64,000 nt of DNA from Dryas octopetala. Lineage: Eukaryota > Streptophyta > Magnoliopsida > Rosales > Rosaceae. The position numbers and the translations under genes are program-made. Location: NCBI GenBank assembly GCA_963921425.1, contig OY992839.1:13247409-13311408 (forward strand), read 5' to 3'. Below the pieces are notes generated by a model, which worked only from the letters and a program-made list of their open reading frames with translations, searched no databases and had not been told where the DNA came from. Below are positions 1-12,579 of the stretch, piece by piece (positions within the stretch are counted from its first letter, which is position 1; each line of letters starts with the position of its first letter).

Positions 1-487
1 AACTTGTTTTCCTGTCTTTGGTTCAATGAGGTTGAGCGGTTTACTCCTCGTGATCAGCTGAGTTTTGCATATACATACCAGAAGTTAAGAAGGATGAATC
101 CTGGAAAACCTTTTCATCTTAATATGTTCAAGGTGAAAATTTCCGCAGAATATTGTTTATAGCCAAATTGAATGGAAACTACATGCTTAAATTAGATTTA
201 ATTAGACTAACTGTAACAGTTTATGGATAATGAGTCATCATTCCTCATTATAAGCTGAGGTGGGTAAATCACAATGTATGAGTCAAATTGTAATTTTTCC
301 ACTTCATCTAGTAAGGAGCCAAGCATTTTTTTTCCTAATAAGAATAGAGAAAAAAGGAGTATGGACTGGTTCTAACAGTTCTTCTCTGATTCCTCCATTG
401 CAGGATTGCGAGAGGAGAGCCATAGCTAAGTTGTTTCGCCATAGGTCAGAAGAGAAGCAGAGTATACGGAAAAAAGCAACAGAGTAG
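1..487 (+). CDS. DUF616 glycosyltransferase-like protein, 3' end only (exons 1-132 and 404-487)
   Basis: Two terminal exons of a gene that starts left of the window. Exon 1-132 reads in frame from base 1 (NLFSCLWFNEVERFTPRDQ ... PGKPFHLNMFK) and ends at a GT donor at 133. The intron ends in CAG at 401-403, and the last exon (DCERRAIAKLFRHR ...) stops with TAG at 485-487. The conserved block with PRDQLSFAY and the C-terminal CERRAIAKLFRHR are typical of plant DUF616 proteins (the MUCI70/TOD1 group), Golgi or endomembrane proteins annotated as putative hexosyltransferases. Only about 71 residues are visible, so the paralogue and catalytic residues cannot be judged. The basic, lysine-rich tail is usual for the family. 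Recognition comes from remembered family sequence, not from a search. Confidence 0.82.
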
Positions 488-1149
488 AATTTCTTCAATA
501 TTGGCCTTTTCTGAAACCTGCTTTATATGAATGGTGTTTGGTCACACCTCTTCATTGTGTAGAAGAAGTGCTGCCTGTCTACACACTAACGCGAATTTTG
601 CACTTTTAATGTGAAAGAAGTCCAATGATGCTGAACTTTTTTTCATTGAGTTCTTGGGGGGTGAAGCGCTGCTGCAGTTGCTTTTAACACTGAGTACCGT
701 TTTTAGGAAAGGAACTTAACTCTGCATGCAAGCTGTGCATAAGCCTCCCTGTTGTATTCATCCCATTTTTTCATTCATTGCTCCATCCGGGGGCAAGTGA
801 AGTAGCCAATACTTTAGGACAACTGCCACTGTATCCAAATCATAGTTCCATGTTTCTTTTCTTGTTTTATGTTATTTTTTACACCAGAAATGGATATTGT
901 GGCTTTGTTGGTTCTGTAATGGGTCATTCAAGCATGTACTATATATATTTTTTTAGGCAATACATTTTCATTATTGATTTCTCATAACTGATTTTGTTGA
1001 GTCATTGGCGGCATTTTACTTTGTTATCCCCTATGTTGGTTCAATTTGTGAAATGTGGTTTGATTTTTGCTTTCCTAAGAAGAGATAAGTTAACTCACCT
1101 ACTTTACCCAAAGATTCACTTAATTAGTTTTAAACTCACCTTTTAAAAA

Positions 1150-1211
<62 letters not shown>

Positions 1212-1276
1212 ATTTACTGTTGGACAGTGGTAATTATTGTTACTGTTAAAATTATGATTTTTTATTCCAAAAACTT
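488..1276. other. 3' UTR and AT-rich spacer
   Basis: The region after the DUF616 stop codon is T-rich and probably holds the 3' UTR. It ends in a CT microsatellite at 1153-1207. I see no other coding signal. Confidence 0.5.
1153..1207. repeat. (TC)n microsatellite, about 27 units
   Basis: Uninterrupted TC dinucleotide run of about 55 bases just outside the left arm of the inverted-repeat element at 1277. Confidence 0.97.
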
Positions 1277-2285
1277 GAAATTTTCAAATTGAAAAATTAT
1301 TGTGTGACCGTAACATCATGTGACATGATGACGTAGTGTTACCAATCTATTTAAATTATAACATGTGTATATTAATTAATTTCTAAAACCCTAAAATCTA
1401 GAAAAAAAAAAAAAAAAAAAAACCCCTTAAAATTATCTACGTGTTATAATTTTGGCATAAATTCAATTTAGACACATAACTATATAAGCTATTTCAACGG
1501 GGTCCATGAACTTTAAAATATTTCAAATATACACCCGATCTATTATCTAAATTAAAAAATGAATTTATGTTCATTGATTCGTTGGGAGATCAGTTAAATG
1601 ACAGCTTGGCTTTGGCTGACCGGGATTACTTAGTGACGTAGCGCTATCTCAGTAAACATTTCCCGTCAAATGAGCGACACAGGCCCACAATTTAATAATA
1701 ATAGAGAGAGAGAGAGAGAGAGAATTTGTGGGCTTGTATCAGGGGTTAGGTGGACCCGTGTCGCTCATTTCCCGCCAAATGAGCGACACAGGTCCACCTA
1801 ACCCCTGACACGGGTCCACAAACTCATCATCTTTTTCTCGCTCGTTGAACACAAGTGAGAGATTTATATTCGAATTTGGGGGAAAACGTGATGTTTTTTG
1901 GAGACTAAATGGTCAGGAGAGCGTTCGACGAGCGGGAAAGAGATGATGGGTGTGTGGGCCCGTGTTAAGTGGACATGTGTTGCTCATTTGGCGGGAAATG
2001 TATACTGAGTTGGTGTCATGTCGCCAATTAATCCCCGTTAGCAAAAGTCAAGCTGACATTTAACTGATCTCTCAATAAATTGATGGACAAAATTTCATTT
2101 TTCAATTTACATAATAAATTAGGTGTATATTTGAAATATTTGAAAGTTTGTGGATCCCATTGAAATAGCATATATAGTTATGTGTCTAAATTGAATTTAT
2201 GCCTATAATTTTAGTGGATTTGTAACACCACGCCATCATGTCACGTGGTGTTACGGTCACATACAATAATTTTTTGAATTTCTGT
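1277..2285. mobile_element. Non-autonomous DNA transposon with inverted arms of about 300 bp
   Basis: The left arm (about 1277-1690) and right arm (about 1965-2285) are diverged inverted copies. GTGACCGTAACATCATGTGA at the left is matched in reverse at 2228-2260, and the stretch around 1453-1535 is matched in reverse at 2105-2205. No transposase is present. The interior carries a GA run (1704-1722) and a separate 70-bp palindrome (1739-1808). Long inverted arms without coding capacity suggest a Mutator-type or foldback element; the superfamily is an inference. I could not fix a target duplication because similarity fades gradually at both ends. Confidence 0.75.
1739..1808. repeat. Near-perfect 70-bp palindrome
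   Basis: The arms begin TCAGGGGTTAGGTGGACC and return as GGTCCACCTAACCCCTGA, around the centre CCCGCC at 1771-1776. It lies inside the larger inverted-repeat element and can form a long hairpin. The motif AATGAGCGACACAGG also occurs at 1670-1684, so the palindrome probably arose by inverted duplication of part of the arm. Confidence 0.9.
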
Positions 2286-2448
2286 GTTGGTTTTATGTTT
2301 ATTTTTTGACATGTTTATGGAAAAAAAATAATAAAACAAAAGATTTATACAAGTTGTCTTGTTTTGGGTATTGTTGCACAGTGAGAATTATCATTGTCCA
2401 ACCATGACTATAATTGCCGCTGTTGGACAGTGGCAATTCTCCTGACGG

Positions 2449-2481
<33 letters not shown>

Positions 2482-2614
2482 AGCGCGTTTTTCTATGTGA
2501 TTTCATTAAAATAGACTACATTGGGATTTGATTTTTTATAATGGGCATTAAAAGAAGCTTATTTTCTATAATGAACTAAAAAAAAAACCCATTTTTTATT
2601 TCATTTTATTTTTA

Positions 2615-2706
2615 ATTTGTAATGTTATAAGCATAGAGTCCAAGAATACCCTTACACATGGATTGATTACATCACGTAACAATATATCGATTATACCCAA
2701 TAATTA
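2615..2706. mobile_element. Partial copy of the 175-bp MITE seen at 15677 and 38769
   Basis: CCCTTACACATGGATTGATT followed by a 'tatatcgattataccca' terminus matches the right half of the copy at 38769-38943 and, in reverse, the copy at 15677-15851. The left half is lost or too diverged to recognise. The element at 2708 appears to have inserted into this end. Confidence 0.6.
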
Positions 2707-2707
2707 T

Positions 2708-3669
<962 letters not shown>

Positions 3670-3677
3670 ATAATTAT

Positions 3678-4263
3678 AAACAGAGATAATAATCTGTACT
3701 AGAAATTCTAGCTATCCTCTCATTCTGTAAACTATTTTGTTGTCTGCCAATCATATCTAATAGTATCCATTATACGTGATTAATTACACTTTGCATCTAT
3801 ACAATTTAGTACAAACTGTAATTTGATCGAGCTTTTCAATTTGAGCAACGCAAAGTCGCAAACCCTAATGTTTTGACACCATATCGGTATGTCTTCCATT
3901 ATATTTACTCATTATCCCTGGCATTCTTTTGCCCACCTACTCACAAATAGGCTTCACTTTAACCCTACATGGAGGGGCGACCGCTCGAAATTCTAATTCC
4001 AATATTAAAAATCCTTGAAAATTTAACACAGAATGGGATCCCTACAAGTCTACAAGGCACTCTAAAATTCTGATTTAGCAAGGTGAACTTGTGAGGTTCC
4101 AACATAACCAAAATATTGATCAAATTCTGTTTGACATGGAATTAGTGTAGGGGAGGAACTTCGTACAAATAGTGAATGGCAAATTGAAACGTGTTCAAAT
4201 GGTTAAAAGTACAATTCTGAATTCACCCTCTCTATACTCAAATGGGTAAAGAAAGGTAGTGGA
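3678..4263. other. Spacer and 3' UTR of the minus-strand HISN6 gene
   Basis: AT-rich sequence without coding signal. The part next to 4264 is expected to hold the 3' UTR of the histidinol-phosphate aminotransferase gene. Confidence 0.4.
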
Positions 4264-5748
4264 TTAAGACAAGCGTCTAAGGCAATCGATCAAGGCATCT
4301 GTGTGTTCAGGCTTCCCGACAGATACGCGAACATAACCACTCAACTCTTTGTTGTTGTAGTGACGGATCATCACACCCATTTTTGCAAGGTCCTCCTGTT
4401 ACAAAATTCAAACATTGTTATAGAATGTTCAAAAGAAATCAAGGTCTACATAACTTAAACATTACACAAATTTCATGGTGAATAACAGGTTAATTAAAAA
4501 ACTAACCCATTTTTTATTCTACTAAGCCTCACTTTTTGGAGTTTTGAAAATATAACCTTCAAATAGTGCTTGAACTCTCCTTGAATTGTGCTCGAACCAC
4601 CCTTATGTAGTGCTCGACAGGCTTCAAGCCTACTCGAGGTGGGTTTGAGCACCACTCAAGACGGGATATGGCAAGAGAAGGTGGATTCTTGTTTGAATGT
4701 ATGGTCAAAATAAAGTGTTTGGGATATGGCAAGAGAACATTACCATATACATAGGATAATATATATTATATATATGTATATATATGATCGGACAAAAGAT
4801 GATGACTGAATTATTTGCAAGTTGTTGCAAAAAAAGTAGAAGTGGCATTTAAAAAACAAAAATGTAGAAGTTAAAAGAAAGCAGAAGTGTATCACTTTAT
4901 TTTAGTCATCATCTCCATCTTTTGCATGACTAAAGATTGAAAATTCCGGAGTCAAGGTACATGAAAAATAAAATAGAAAAAAATAATTGATGCCTATTGG
5001 CTGAATGTCAGCACATATTGCACCTATTTAGAGTCTGAAAAGTGAAATACCATTTTGGAGGATTAAGAAGTTCTGTCAAGAGGATCCATAGATTCTGCCC
5101 ACATAGGGTCAAATTCCTTTCCAATATCTCTCTCTCTCTCCTCATTCTAGTCTACTACTAAAACTCTAACAATATGAATAGATGGACTGCAATAAATTGG
5201 ATGCAGAACCACAAATTTACTAAGATGATATCACAATGTTATGTGAAGGAAATACAAAAGAAAAACTACCTTCAGCTTCTTAGCATCCATTCCAGATGTG
5301 ACCTCACAAAGAATGAAATTAGAATAGCTTGGATATGGGTTGAGAAACGGCAGCTCCTTTAGAAGGTTATAAAGCCTCTCCCTTTCTTGTAGCAAAGCTT
5401 CTTTCACGTTCTGGTATATTTTGCAACCCATATTAGTTATGGTGATAAGCACAAAGGGATGCCTGCTAGAACATAGTCTCAAAATACTTCAAATATTAAA
5501 ATGCATAGGCATGAGAAAAATCTCAGGTATCATAACCTCAAGATAGGTGGGATTCTGTAACGCTGCGCAAGCAGAAACTTCAGCAGCAACAGAGACATTA
5601 TATGGTTGCTTTGCTCTCCATAGGTATTCAATGATGGTCAAAGGGAATGCTCCATATCCCACACGGAGTCCAGCTAAGCCTGCACCATTTACCCATAAAA
5701 GTTTAAACTAAAAAAACTCAATTTACAAAACAAAATTAATTTAAACTG

Positions 5749-5780
<32 letters not shown>

Positions 5781-8700
5781 TAAATCAGCAGCACCCTAAA
5801 ATAATTTTCATTGTTAAGAATCTCCAATACACAGCATCCATACACTGATACACATGAATCATCAACATGAGCATCCACGCAATAGCATCACTAAAAGCAG
5901 CAATTGCTCGTTCAGATCTGTCAACGATAAATTATCTATAGTTTGTATCGCCAAAATCATGTCATCAGAAATCTACCAAAACAGAACAATATAGAGCAAC
6001 ATACAAAGTTCTCAGAAGTAAATGACTTTTCAAAACAAAGCAAGATAATTATTGTTACTAAAATACTGTCACTAGAAACTTATTGATGGGCCTGCCAACG
6101 GTACCAAATATTGTCACTAGATATAAATTTAGAGGCTTGACAGCACCCAAACAGAATCATAGTTTGTATTACAAAAATCTTGTTACGAAAAATTCATTAA
6201 CAGGGTCAATAGAACCAAGCCAGAATTATATAAAGCAAATCAAAACAAGAAATTTAATCATACCAGCTCGTTTGCTAAATGTCCGAAGAACAATTAAATT
6301 CTCATACTTTTTCACCCATTGCATCCTCGATTCAAGTCTTGAAAACTCAATATATGCTTCATCCAGCACCACCAATATAGGAAGCTCAAGGATTTTCAAG
6401 AGAATCTCATCACTGATTATACTGTCATCGAATAAGCAACAAGAAATATAATATTTTAGGGTAAAACTCAGATTCTAGAAACCAAACATTTTAAGATAAG
6501 AACAGTCCGCCAAGTCATTAAGTAAGCATCAACCATCCCAAATCAAAGTAGTCTAAAGCAAAGAAGACAATTCAGTGTGTTAAACAAATATAACATTGGA
6601 AGTCATTGTATCAAGATTTTCCAGAACCAAAGAGGCAATGATGTTTAAAATCTCTCTTCCTTTTTTTGGTGGCACAGACTTTGCAACTTACTTTTCCATT
6701 AACATTGCTTAAAGCTCATCATACTAACCTTAAGTTCAAATCCTACACCAGAATAATCTCAAATTATTGTTTGATAACTTTGATAATTATGTGAGACAAG
6801 TAGACAACTGAAAAGATTATCATCCCTATTTTTTCTTGCACAAACGGACATGAATCCTAATTGCACCAGTAGTTTTAACAAACCAATATGCAACCCATAT
6901 TAAAACAATAACCTCATCCAGCCCTATAACCCGGGGTAAGAGATGTGGACAAGCTGAGTCAAGCAGACAAGTTGCTTTTCTCAAGTTTGGTATCAATCAA
7001 GTCAATCTCAAGTGCTGACCAAAAACAAGTCAATCTCAATATATACAACAAAAGTTTTTATTAATCAAGCCAAACCAGTCATCATTTGAGCAGTCTCTTA
7101 TCAAAATGATCTCGCTTCAAGCATAAGTACTTGGTTTAGATAAAATCCCATAGCCAATGAACAGCTCTGAAATGGGGCAAAGCTAGAGCGTAGATCATTG
7201 ATTTTTATTATAATGGACTGTATAGCATAAAACACATAAGGGCCCTTATTACAATATTGTAACATGATTATATCAAAGAATGCACAGAAAGAAACAATTT
7301 GCAGTTCCCTCCCATCAGGATTGTTCAAACTATATAATATAAAACACATAAGGGGCCTGATTTCAATCTTGTAGCTTAATTATATAAAAACTACTCACAG
7401 AAAGAAACAATTTTTGGTTACCTCCCATCTGGATTGTTCGGGGAAGTTAGGAATATGCATTTGGGTTTTTCCCGTTCAACAACATCTGAAATGACTTCTA
7501 CATCCAAGCTAAAGTCTGACTTCCTTGGCACTGCAGAGTCACATTAAAACACATAGGAATATGCACACAGTATGCATATCGAAGTACCAGAGCTGAGGTT
7601 TTTCTCTTGGGGAAGGGGGACAGATAAGCACCAAGAATTGCATGTGTCATGTATGCAAGGATAAAAAATTAAAGTACTCTAAAATCAAATTGCCAACAGA
7701 AAAATAAGCAGGAAACTTGTCTTTACCTTTAATGACCAATGCCCCATTCACTGCAGCATCAAATTCATACATTGTGAACGTTGGAGGGCAGTCCACAATC
7801 TTGTCACCAGGATCAAGCACACATCTTCAGCAATATTTTAATCAAGAACAAAGTAAATAGAAGATTAGGAACTGATTGGCAGAAAATGCATAAAGGATAG
7901 CATAGTTTGGAATCTTATACAAACACATAATATTCCATTTCTAACCTCATAATCAAATCAATGAGCTCATCTGCACCACATCCTACAAGAATATAATCAG
8001 ATTCAAGGCCTGAATCCTTTGCAAGGGCAGCACGTAATCGACGGCTTTCAGGGTCAGGATAGATATATGGGAATTTCAATGCACCCAATGCTTCAAAAAC
8101 CTACAAACAATCTGAAATTGCACTGAGGACATAAACGGGTATAAAAAGCTCAGAGAGATGCTTACTTAACACAGACTGGAAGCAAATAACCAAGTAACTT
8201 TAGATCATATGTAGTACCAAAATATATTTTGCAAAAATATCAAGCAGACTGGCACATATGAATTACCTCCGGAGGAGGACCATAAGGGTTTTCATTTGCA
8301 TCTAATTTGATGATGTCCTCAGGCTTCCTTCCAAGTCGGGATGACAAAACCTGCAGCAAAAGAAACTTATTTACTGGTTTGGATATAAATTTACTAATTG
8401 AAATGATCAATGAAAAAAGGGGGCACATTGACCATAAACAAGTAACAACTGACAGATATATAATTGAACCTAAAAATCATTCTTTAAAAGGCACCAATAA
8501 TACACAGCCACCAGAATTAGCAGAAGTACAGAGCAACCATTTCTTTAATAGAATATAAATATATTTCTGACTATTAATGATCATACATTCCATAGGCTAG
8601 TACTGAAATTATTAGTTTGTAGACAGTTACGATTCAACCTAGCTCACTTAAGCCAAAATTGAATTAAGGATCAAACGCATTATACAGCCAACTGAATAGA

Positions 8701-9163
8701 CATAAACAAACATAAGTTTAGAACTGAGTTGCTCAGCCATTTCACTAATACTCAGTAATAATCCCACTTCACTACAAGGTAAGTAAACACCAAGGTCATA
8801 TAATTCAGCAAGCATTATCAAGTCTAGCATAACTCATTCACCATTCATCTCACAAATATCCACTAAACCACCAAACACAAACTTTAAATGAATTTTAAAG
8901 CGGAAATAAGAGATGGGTTCGGATTGGAATACCTCAAATGGCAAAATGGACTGATAAGGAGACAAATTCCTTAAATGGGGTCGAATGAAAGAGTCACCAG
9001 TCAAACGCTGTTGACCCTCATTGACTGGTTGCTGTACAGGGACTGTGGATGCCATAGCCACCACCCTCTTCTTATTCCCTTCAGTCCCACAACTGGTTCT
9101 GCGGCTGGTGCTGGTATTAGTCAAGAAGAGTGAGGAAGCGTTGTATATATCAATCACACCCAT
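4264..9163 (-). CDS. HISN6: Histidinol-phosphate aminotransferase, plastid (9 exons, 416 aa)
   Basis: PLP enzyme (EC 2.6.1.9) that transaminates imidazole-acetol phosphate to histidinol phosphate in histidine synthesis. Exons, 5' to 3': 9163-8933, 8350-8267, 8100-7946, 7824-7727, 7530-7422, 6421-6264, 5679-5537, 5410-5270, 4395-4264. All borders are GT-AG, and the 1251-nt sum matches the usual plant length of about 417 aa. Residues 1-55 ([11 protein letters not shown] ...) are Ser/Thr-rich like a plastid transit peptide. The mature enzyme begins near [10 protein letters not shown]. Visible motifs are [46 protein letters not shown] and [16 protein letters not shown], with Lys about 276 as the expected PLP Schiff base. 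The start was chosen because MGVI opens the known plant homologues; the upstream in-frame Met at 9271 precedes no family sequence. Intron 5 holds a partial duplication of the exon 5 donor region. Confidence 0.95.
7226..7442 (-). repeat. 113-bp tandem duplication covering the exon 5 / intron 5 border of HISN6
   Basis: The blocks at about 7226-7330 and 7339-7442 share ATAAAACACATAAGG, CACAGAAAGAAACAATTT and CCTCCCATC-GGATTGTTC at a constant offset of 113 bases. The second block holds the true exon 5 end (7422) with donor GTAACC on the minus strand. In the first block the same site reads GGAACT, so the duplicated donor has lost its GT and cannot compete. Confidence 0.85.
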
Positions 9164-9423
9164 CAATCTCTGCCAGTTTAGAGCCCAAAAAAAAAAAAGT
9201 AGAAATGAAAATTCAGTCTGTTGCACAAAACCGTTGAAAAGAGACCTGAAACCAGGGCTTCTCTCTTGCAAACCAAATCAAACCAAACCGCTCAATGGTC
9301 GGTTTGGTTGATCAGTTTGGGCATAGTCTTTGACATGGCAGCTATATACTGATATATACATATATGAAGTTGGAAAATGACAGTAAAATATAAATGGGTG
9401 TGAATCGCAGAATTGGTACTTAC

Positions 9424-9600
9424 TATCAGTGAGGGACTGATGGGGTGAGCTCGACTGAGAAGGAGGGATTGAAAGTGACGGAGGCGACTGAGGGTGAGGC
9501 AGTGTCGCAGTGCGGCTGTGATCAGGTTGTCGATTGCGTATTTGCGTGAGGAGTGTAAAAGAGAGGGATTGTGTGTGGGAGGGTCTATGTTAGGCTTGCT
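9424..9600 (-). other. Probable 5' UTR exon of HISN6
   Basis: On the minus strand a less AT-rich stretch ends at the strong donor GTAAGT (ATA|GTAAGTACC, 9415-9423). A plausible acceptor, TTTGCAAG|AGAG, lies at 9266, giving a 158-bp intron in the leader upstream of the ATG at 9163. The open frame across this stretch is not conserved family sequence, so I read it as untranslated leader. Upstream extent is a guess. Confidence 0.5.
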
Positions 9601-9604
9601 AAAT

Positions 9605-10620
9605 ACCCACTCACTGACTGACAAGTGTAAATAATATATTAAATTGGATTCATTTCACTTCCAAGTTTGCTCAAACTTCAATTTAGTAACATGTTTCAAA
9701 TCTTGCATTGTTATACCTCAAGTTTTCAATTAGTTGCAATGTTATTTACTCACATGAACTTTGACATGTTTTTCACTTCACCACCTAAAAAAATTGACTA
9801 AATGTGACACTAAACTTAAAAAAAAATTGCAATGCAGCTTCCGTCCAAATCTGTCAAGATATCTATCTAAAAATAGTCACGTGACCTCTTTTTAAGGAAT
9901 ATTGATACAAATTATAATATGCATCATGAATTGACACATTGGTCAAATTTTAAGTCCTTTTATAAAAACTTTTCCTTTTTCTTTTATGTTTCGTTTTCAT
10001 ATTTTTTCGGCCTACTATAAATTTCTTTAAATTATTTCATTTGAATATATTGACATACATCCCTTCTCTAAAGTGGTTAACCGCATTGCTTAGCAGTTTA
10101 ATATTTCTTCTTCCCTCGAGCAATCAAACGTGGTTAGTCAGCTTTTCTGTTATCTTTTAACTCTAAGATTTTGGATATCTACAAACCGTTTTACACCTTA
10201 TGGGGGTGAACCCGTCGAAAAATAAGGTCAAAAATTAATGCCAAAGGAACCGACAATAAGGGTTGCAAGAAGCGCTTTCCTATTATAAAAAAAATAAAAT
10301 AAAACCCATCGTCTAGTGCTCGACGCCATTGCCAAGTGCTCAACATTGAGAATTTGCAAAAAAAAAAAAAAAAAAAAGTGAATCATCCGCTCTAGAGAAA
10401 AATTTTGTTGATATATATGTTTATAAAAAGTCAATTAGAATAGTCGTGAGCGTATGCCAAGGAGTTAGTAGTGAATAAATGTACTATTTCTAAAAATGAG
10501 TATGGGTATTGTGAGTGAATTTTCTTTTTTGGGTGCGTTAGATTCTAGGGCTCAACCATTAAAAATGTTGTCAAAATGACAACAGGTTTAACCACTTAAG
10601 TTCTAAGCCAAAAAAATTTA
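9605..10620. other. AT-rich intergenic region
   Basis: Contains poly-A/T runs (10358-10377) and the promoter side of HISN6. A 'GTGCTCGACG ... AGTGCTCAAC' pair near 10315-10350 resembles the GAGCGCTCG-type repeats found again at 15.4-16.7 kb. No gene seen. Confidence 0.4.
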
Positions 10621-10660
10621 TCGAGCACTCTGCATATGCAAAAAATTTGCATATGCATCT

Positions 10661-10740
10661 AAAAAATGCAGATTCAGTTCAAAAAATGCAGATGCAACTC
10701 AAAAAATGTAGGGGTAGCTTATAAAATGCAGTTGCACTTC
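10661..10740. repeat. Four exact-length 20-bp tandem repeats
   Basis: Units start at 10661, 10681, 10701 and 10721, each of the form AAAAAATGCAGATGCAACTC with substitutions. Degenerate further copies (ATGCACTTGCAGAGC, TACAGATACACCTC) continue to about 10820. The block is flanked by GAGCACTC (10624) and GCGCTCGA (10818). Confidence 0.9.
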
Positions 10741-12081
10741 AATATAAGATGCACTTGCAGAGCAAATGCAACAAAAAAAATACAGATACACCTCAAATAT
10801 ACAGATGCACTTACAAAGCGCTCGACAACCTAATTTACGCTCAATGATGCGCTTTACGTGCATGAATTGTCCTTTAAGCTAAGTTAGTATCTCAATGTCC
10901 TTCTAACCAAATTTATTAGTGATTTGGCACTTGTATCCAATTTATTATTATTTTTTTTTTTTTAGGGATCCAAACCTTTTTTTTTTTTGTTACATTGAAG
11001 GGAATCGGACTATGGTTCTATTCTAATCTTAATTCATTATCTCCACCCACTCTCACCACTTAAAGAATTTAAATTTGAAACCTATAACTAGATTAATTGC
11101 TAATTTATGGATGTTGTGACTGTTTGGTTGTCCAAACTATATTTTAGGGGTATACAAAATTACCCAAACCTTTAGACCAAAAAAATTACACAAACCATAG
11201 CCCCCTTATTTATGGGTGTCGGCCTGCTGCCTTGCCGTTGGGCCGGAGGTAGTTTCTCCCCTTCCTGTTGGATTCATTAGATGATACGAAATGGCAACTG
11301 ACGAATTTGTCAACTAATTAGTTAATTCGCGAATGGAGATATTTAATACCTTGGATGAGAGAAGCAATCATCTTTCTTAAGTGATTTTTTTTTTTTTTTT
11401 AAGCTAAGGATTGAATGAGAATGCTTTTATATAATCTACGTGTTATAGTATAGATAGATGAATGACGAGTTTATAAATTTAGAAAATAAAAATTACACCT
11501 ACGAGGCTTATCAGTAGAGTTTATATAAATACACCAAAATATTGAGAGAAGCCAATCATGATCGAGTTGGTGCTTGGTAATTGGTCTGCATGAGTGACGT
11601 TCCTGAGACTTCATTTTATTAAGCAAACTATGGTCAATTATCTATATTAAGCATATGCACTACTACGATATGAGTATGACCCCATAAAATATATTAAAAA
11701 AGTCTAAATTACACATTTAATTCTTATAGTTTGTTGAGATTCCCAATTTCATTCATATGGGTTAAAAGCGCAAAATTGTACCTCTATACTTCATATTAGA
11801 CTGCAATCAAGTTCAAATTTCTAACTCTGTCAATGAAATGGGTTGAATAATGATATGGCTAGCTTTCAAATTTCCAAATCTTCTAAACGAAAACCTTCCA
11901 AATCTATGTTTATGGTGGGTTGGTGGTTGGGAATTTTTAAAGGCATACGAAAGAAAAAAAAAAAACTTGGGTATAATTGCAAGTTAAAGTAAATTGTAGA
12001 AAGAAAATTATGAAAGTATGATTGCACGTTTTTAAACCAAGGAAAAAAAAAACAAAAAAAGAGTACAGTTAGAGCATTTGT
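10741..12081. other. Intergenic region without recognised gene
   Basis: AT-rich with poly-T tracts (10950-10990, 11383-11400). No conserved frame or inverted-repeat element was recognised. The part next to 12082 should contain the 3' UTR of the minus-strand gene there. Confidence 0.4.
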
Positions 12082-12579
12082 TCACCATGCTGATTCTGCA
12101 GGTTTCTTGAGTTTGTGACGAGAGCTATGGAGGAAGAAGAGCCTTTTCAAGACCTTGATAATCACCACCACCCCACCTGGCTTCTTATTAGTTTTGGACA
12201 ACTTCAAAGCCTGAACACAACCCAATTGCAGCATCTGATCTTCATCTCCTGAGGTTGAACTACTACTTCTTGACAATTTTTCATCATTGAGATCCTCCCA
12301 AAGCATGTCCATCTTGATCATCTCCTCATCTTCATGAATATCACTACAGCTCTCTTCTTTCTCCAATATCCCCATTTTGTCCCCACCACAGTCCTCCATG
12401 AATGAAAAGCTTTCCCTTTGAGGAGGATGATCTTCCACTATCTCTTCTTGTTCATGATGGCGAGAACATTTATCATCTGTGGAGGCGGCTGCAGGAGATG
12501 AGCGCCACAAAGGAGGTGAATCAATGCTACTGCTTGGGAGGTTGTGTGTGGGGAAGCTGAAATCTAATTCTGTGCCCAT
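12082..12579 (-). CDS. Small acidic, serine-rich plant protein of unknown function (165 aa)
   Basis: Single-exon frame on the minus strand, ATG at 12579-12577. The composition is uneven: a Ser/Pro-rich N-terminal third (MGTELDFSFPTHNLPSSS ...), then an acidic region with many Asp/Glu (EEMIKMDMLWEDLNDEKL), a serine cluster, then a hydrophobic-basic C-terminal stretch (GCVQALKLSKTNKK ... VVIIKVLKRLFFLHSSRHK). The MDMLWEDLN and GCVQALK blocks look conserved rather than random, and GC is higher than in the flanks, so I accept it as real. There is no signal peptide or catalytic motif, and the C-terminal helix could be amphipathic rather than membrane-spanning. Upstream, on the minus strand, a TATATAG lies near 12846-12840, and a CAG|GTGAAC around 12725 could be a leader-intron donor. 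I do not recognise a named family. Confidence 0.7.
   Translation of the reverse strand: MGTELDFSFPTHNLPSSSIDSPPLWRSSPAAASTDDKCSRHHEQEEIVEDHPPQRESFSFMEDCGGDKMGILEKEESCSDIHEDEEMIKMDMLWEDLNDEKLSRSSSSTSGDEDQMLQLGCVQALKLSKTNKKPGGVVVIIKVLKRLFFLHSSRHKLKKPAESAW

Noticed and set aside
9292-9624. 110-residue minus-strand frame upstream of HISN6
   Set aside because: It crosses a consensus donor (GTAAGT at 9423-9415) and matches no family sequence; better explained as a 5' UTR exon.
10661-10820. CRISPR-like array
   Set aside because: The 20-bp units are contiguous with no spacers and the DNA is plant nuclear.
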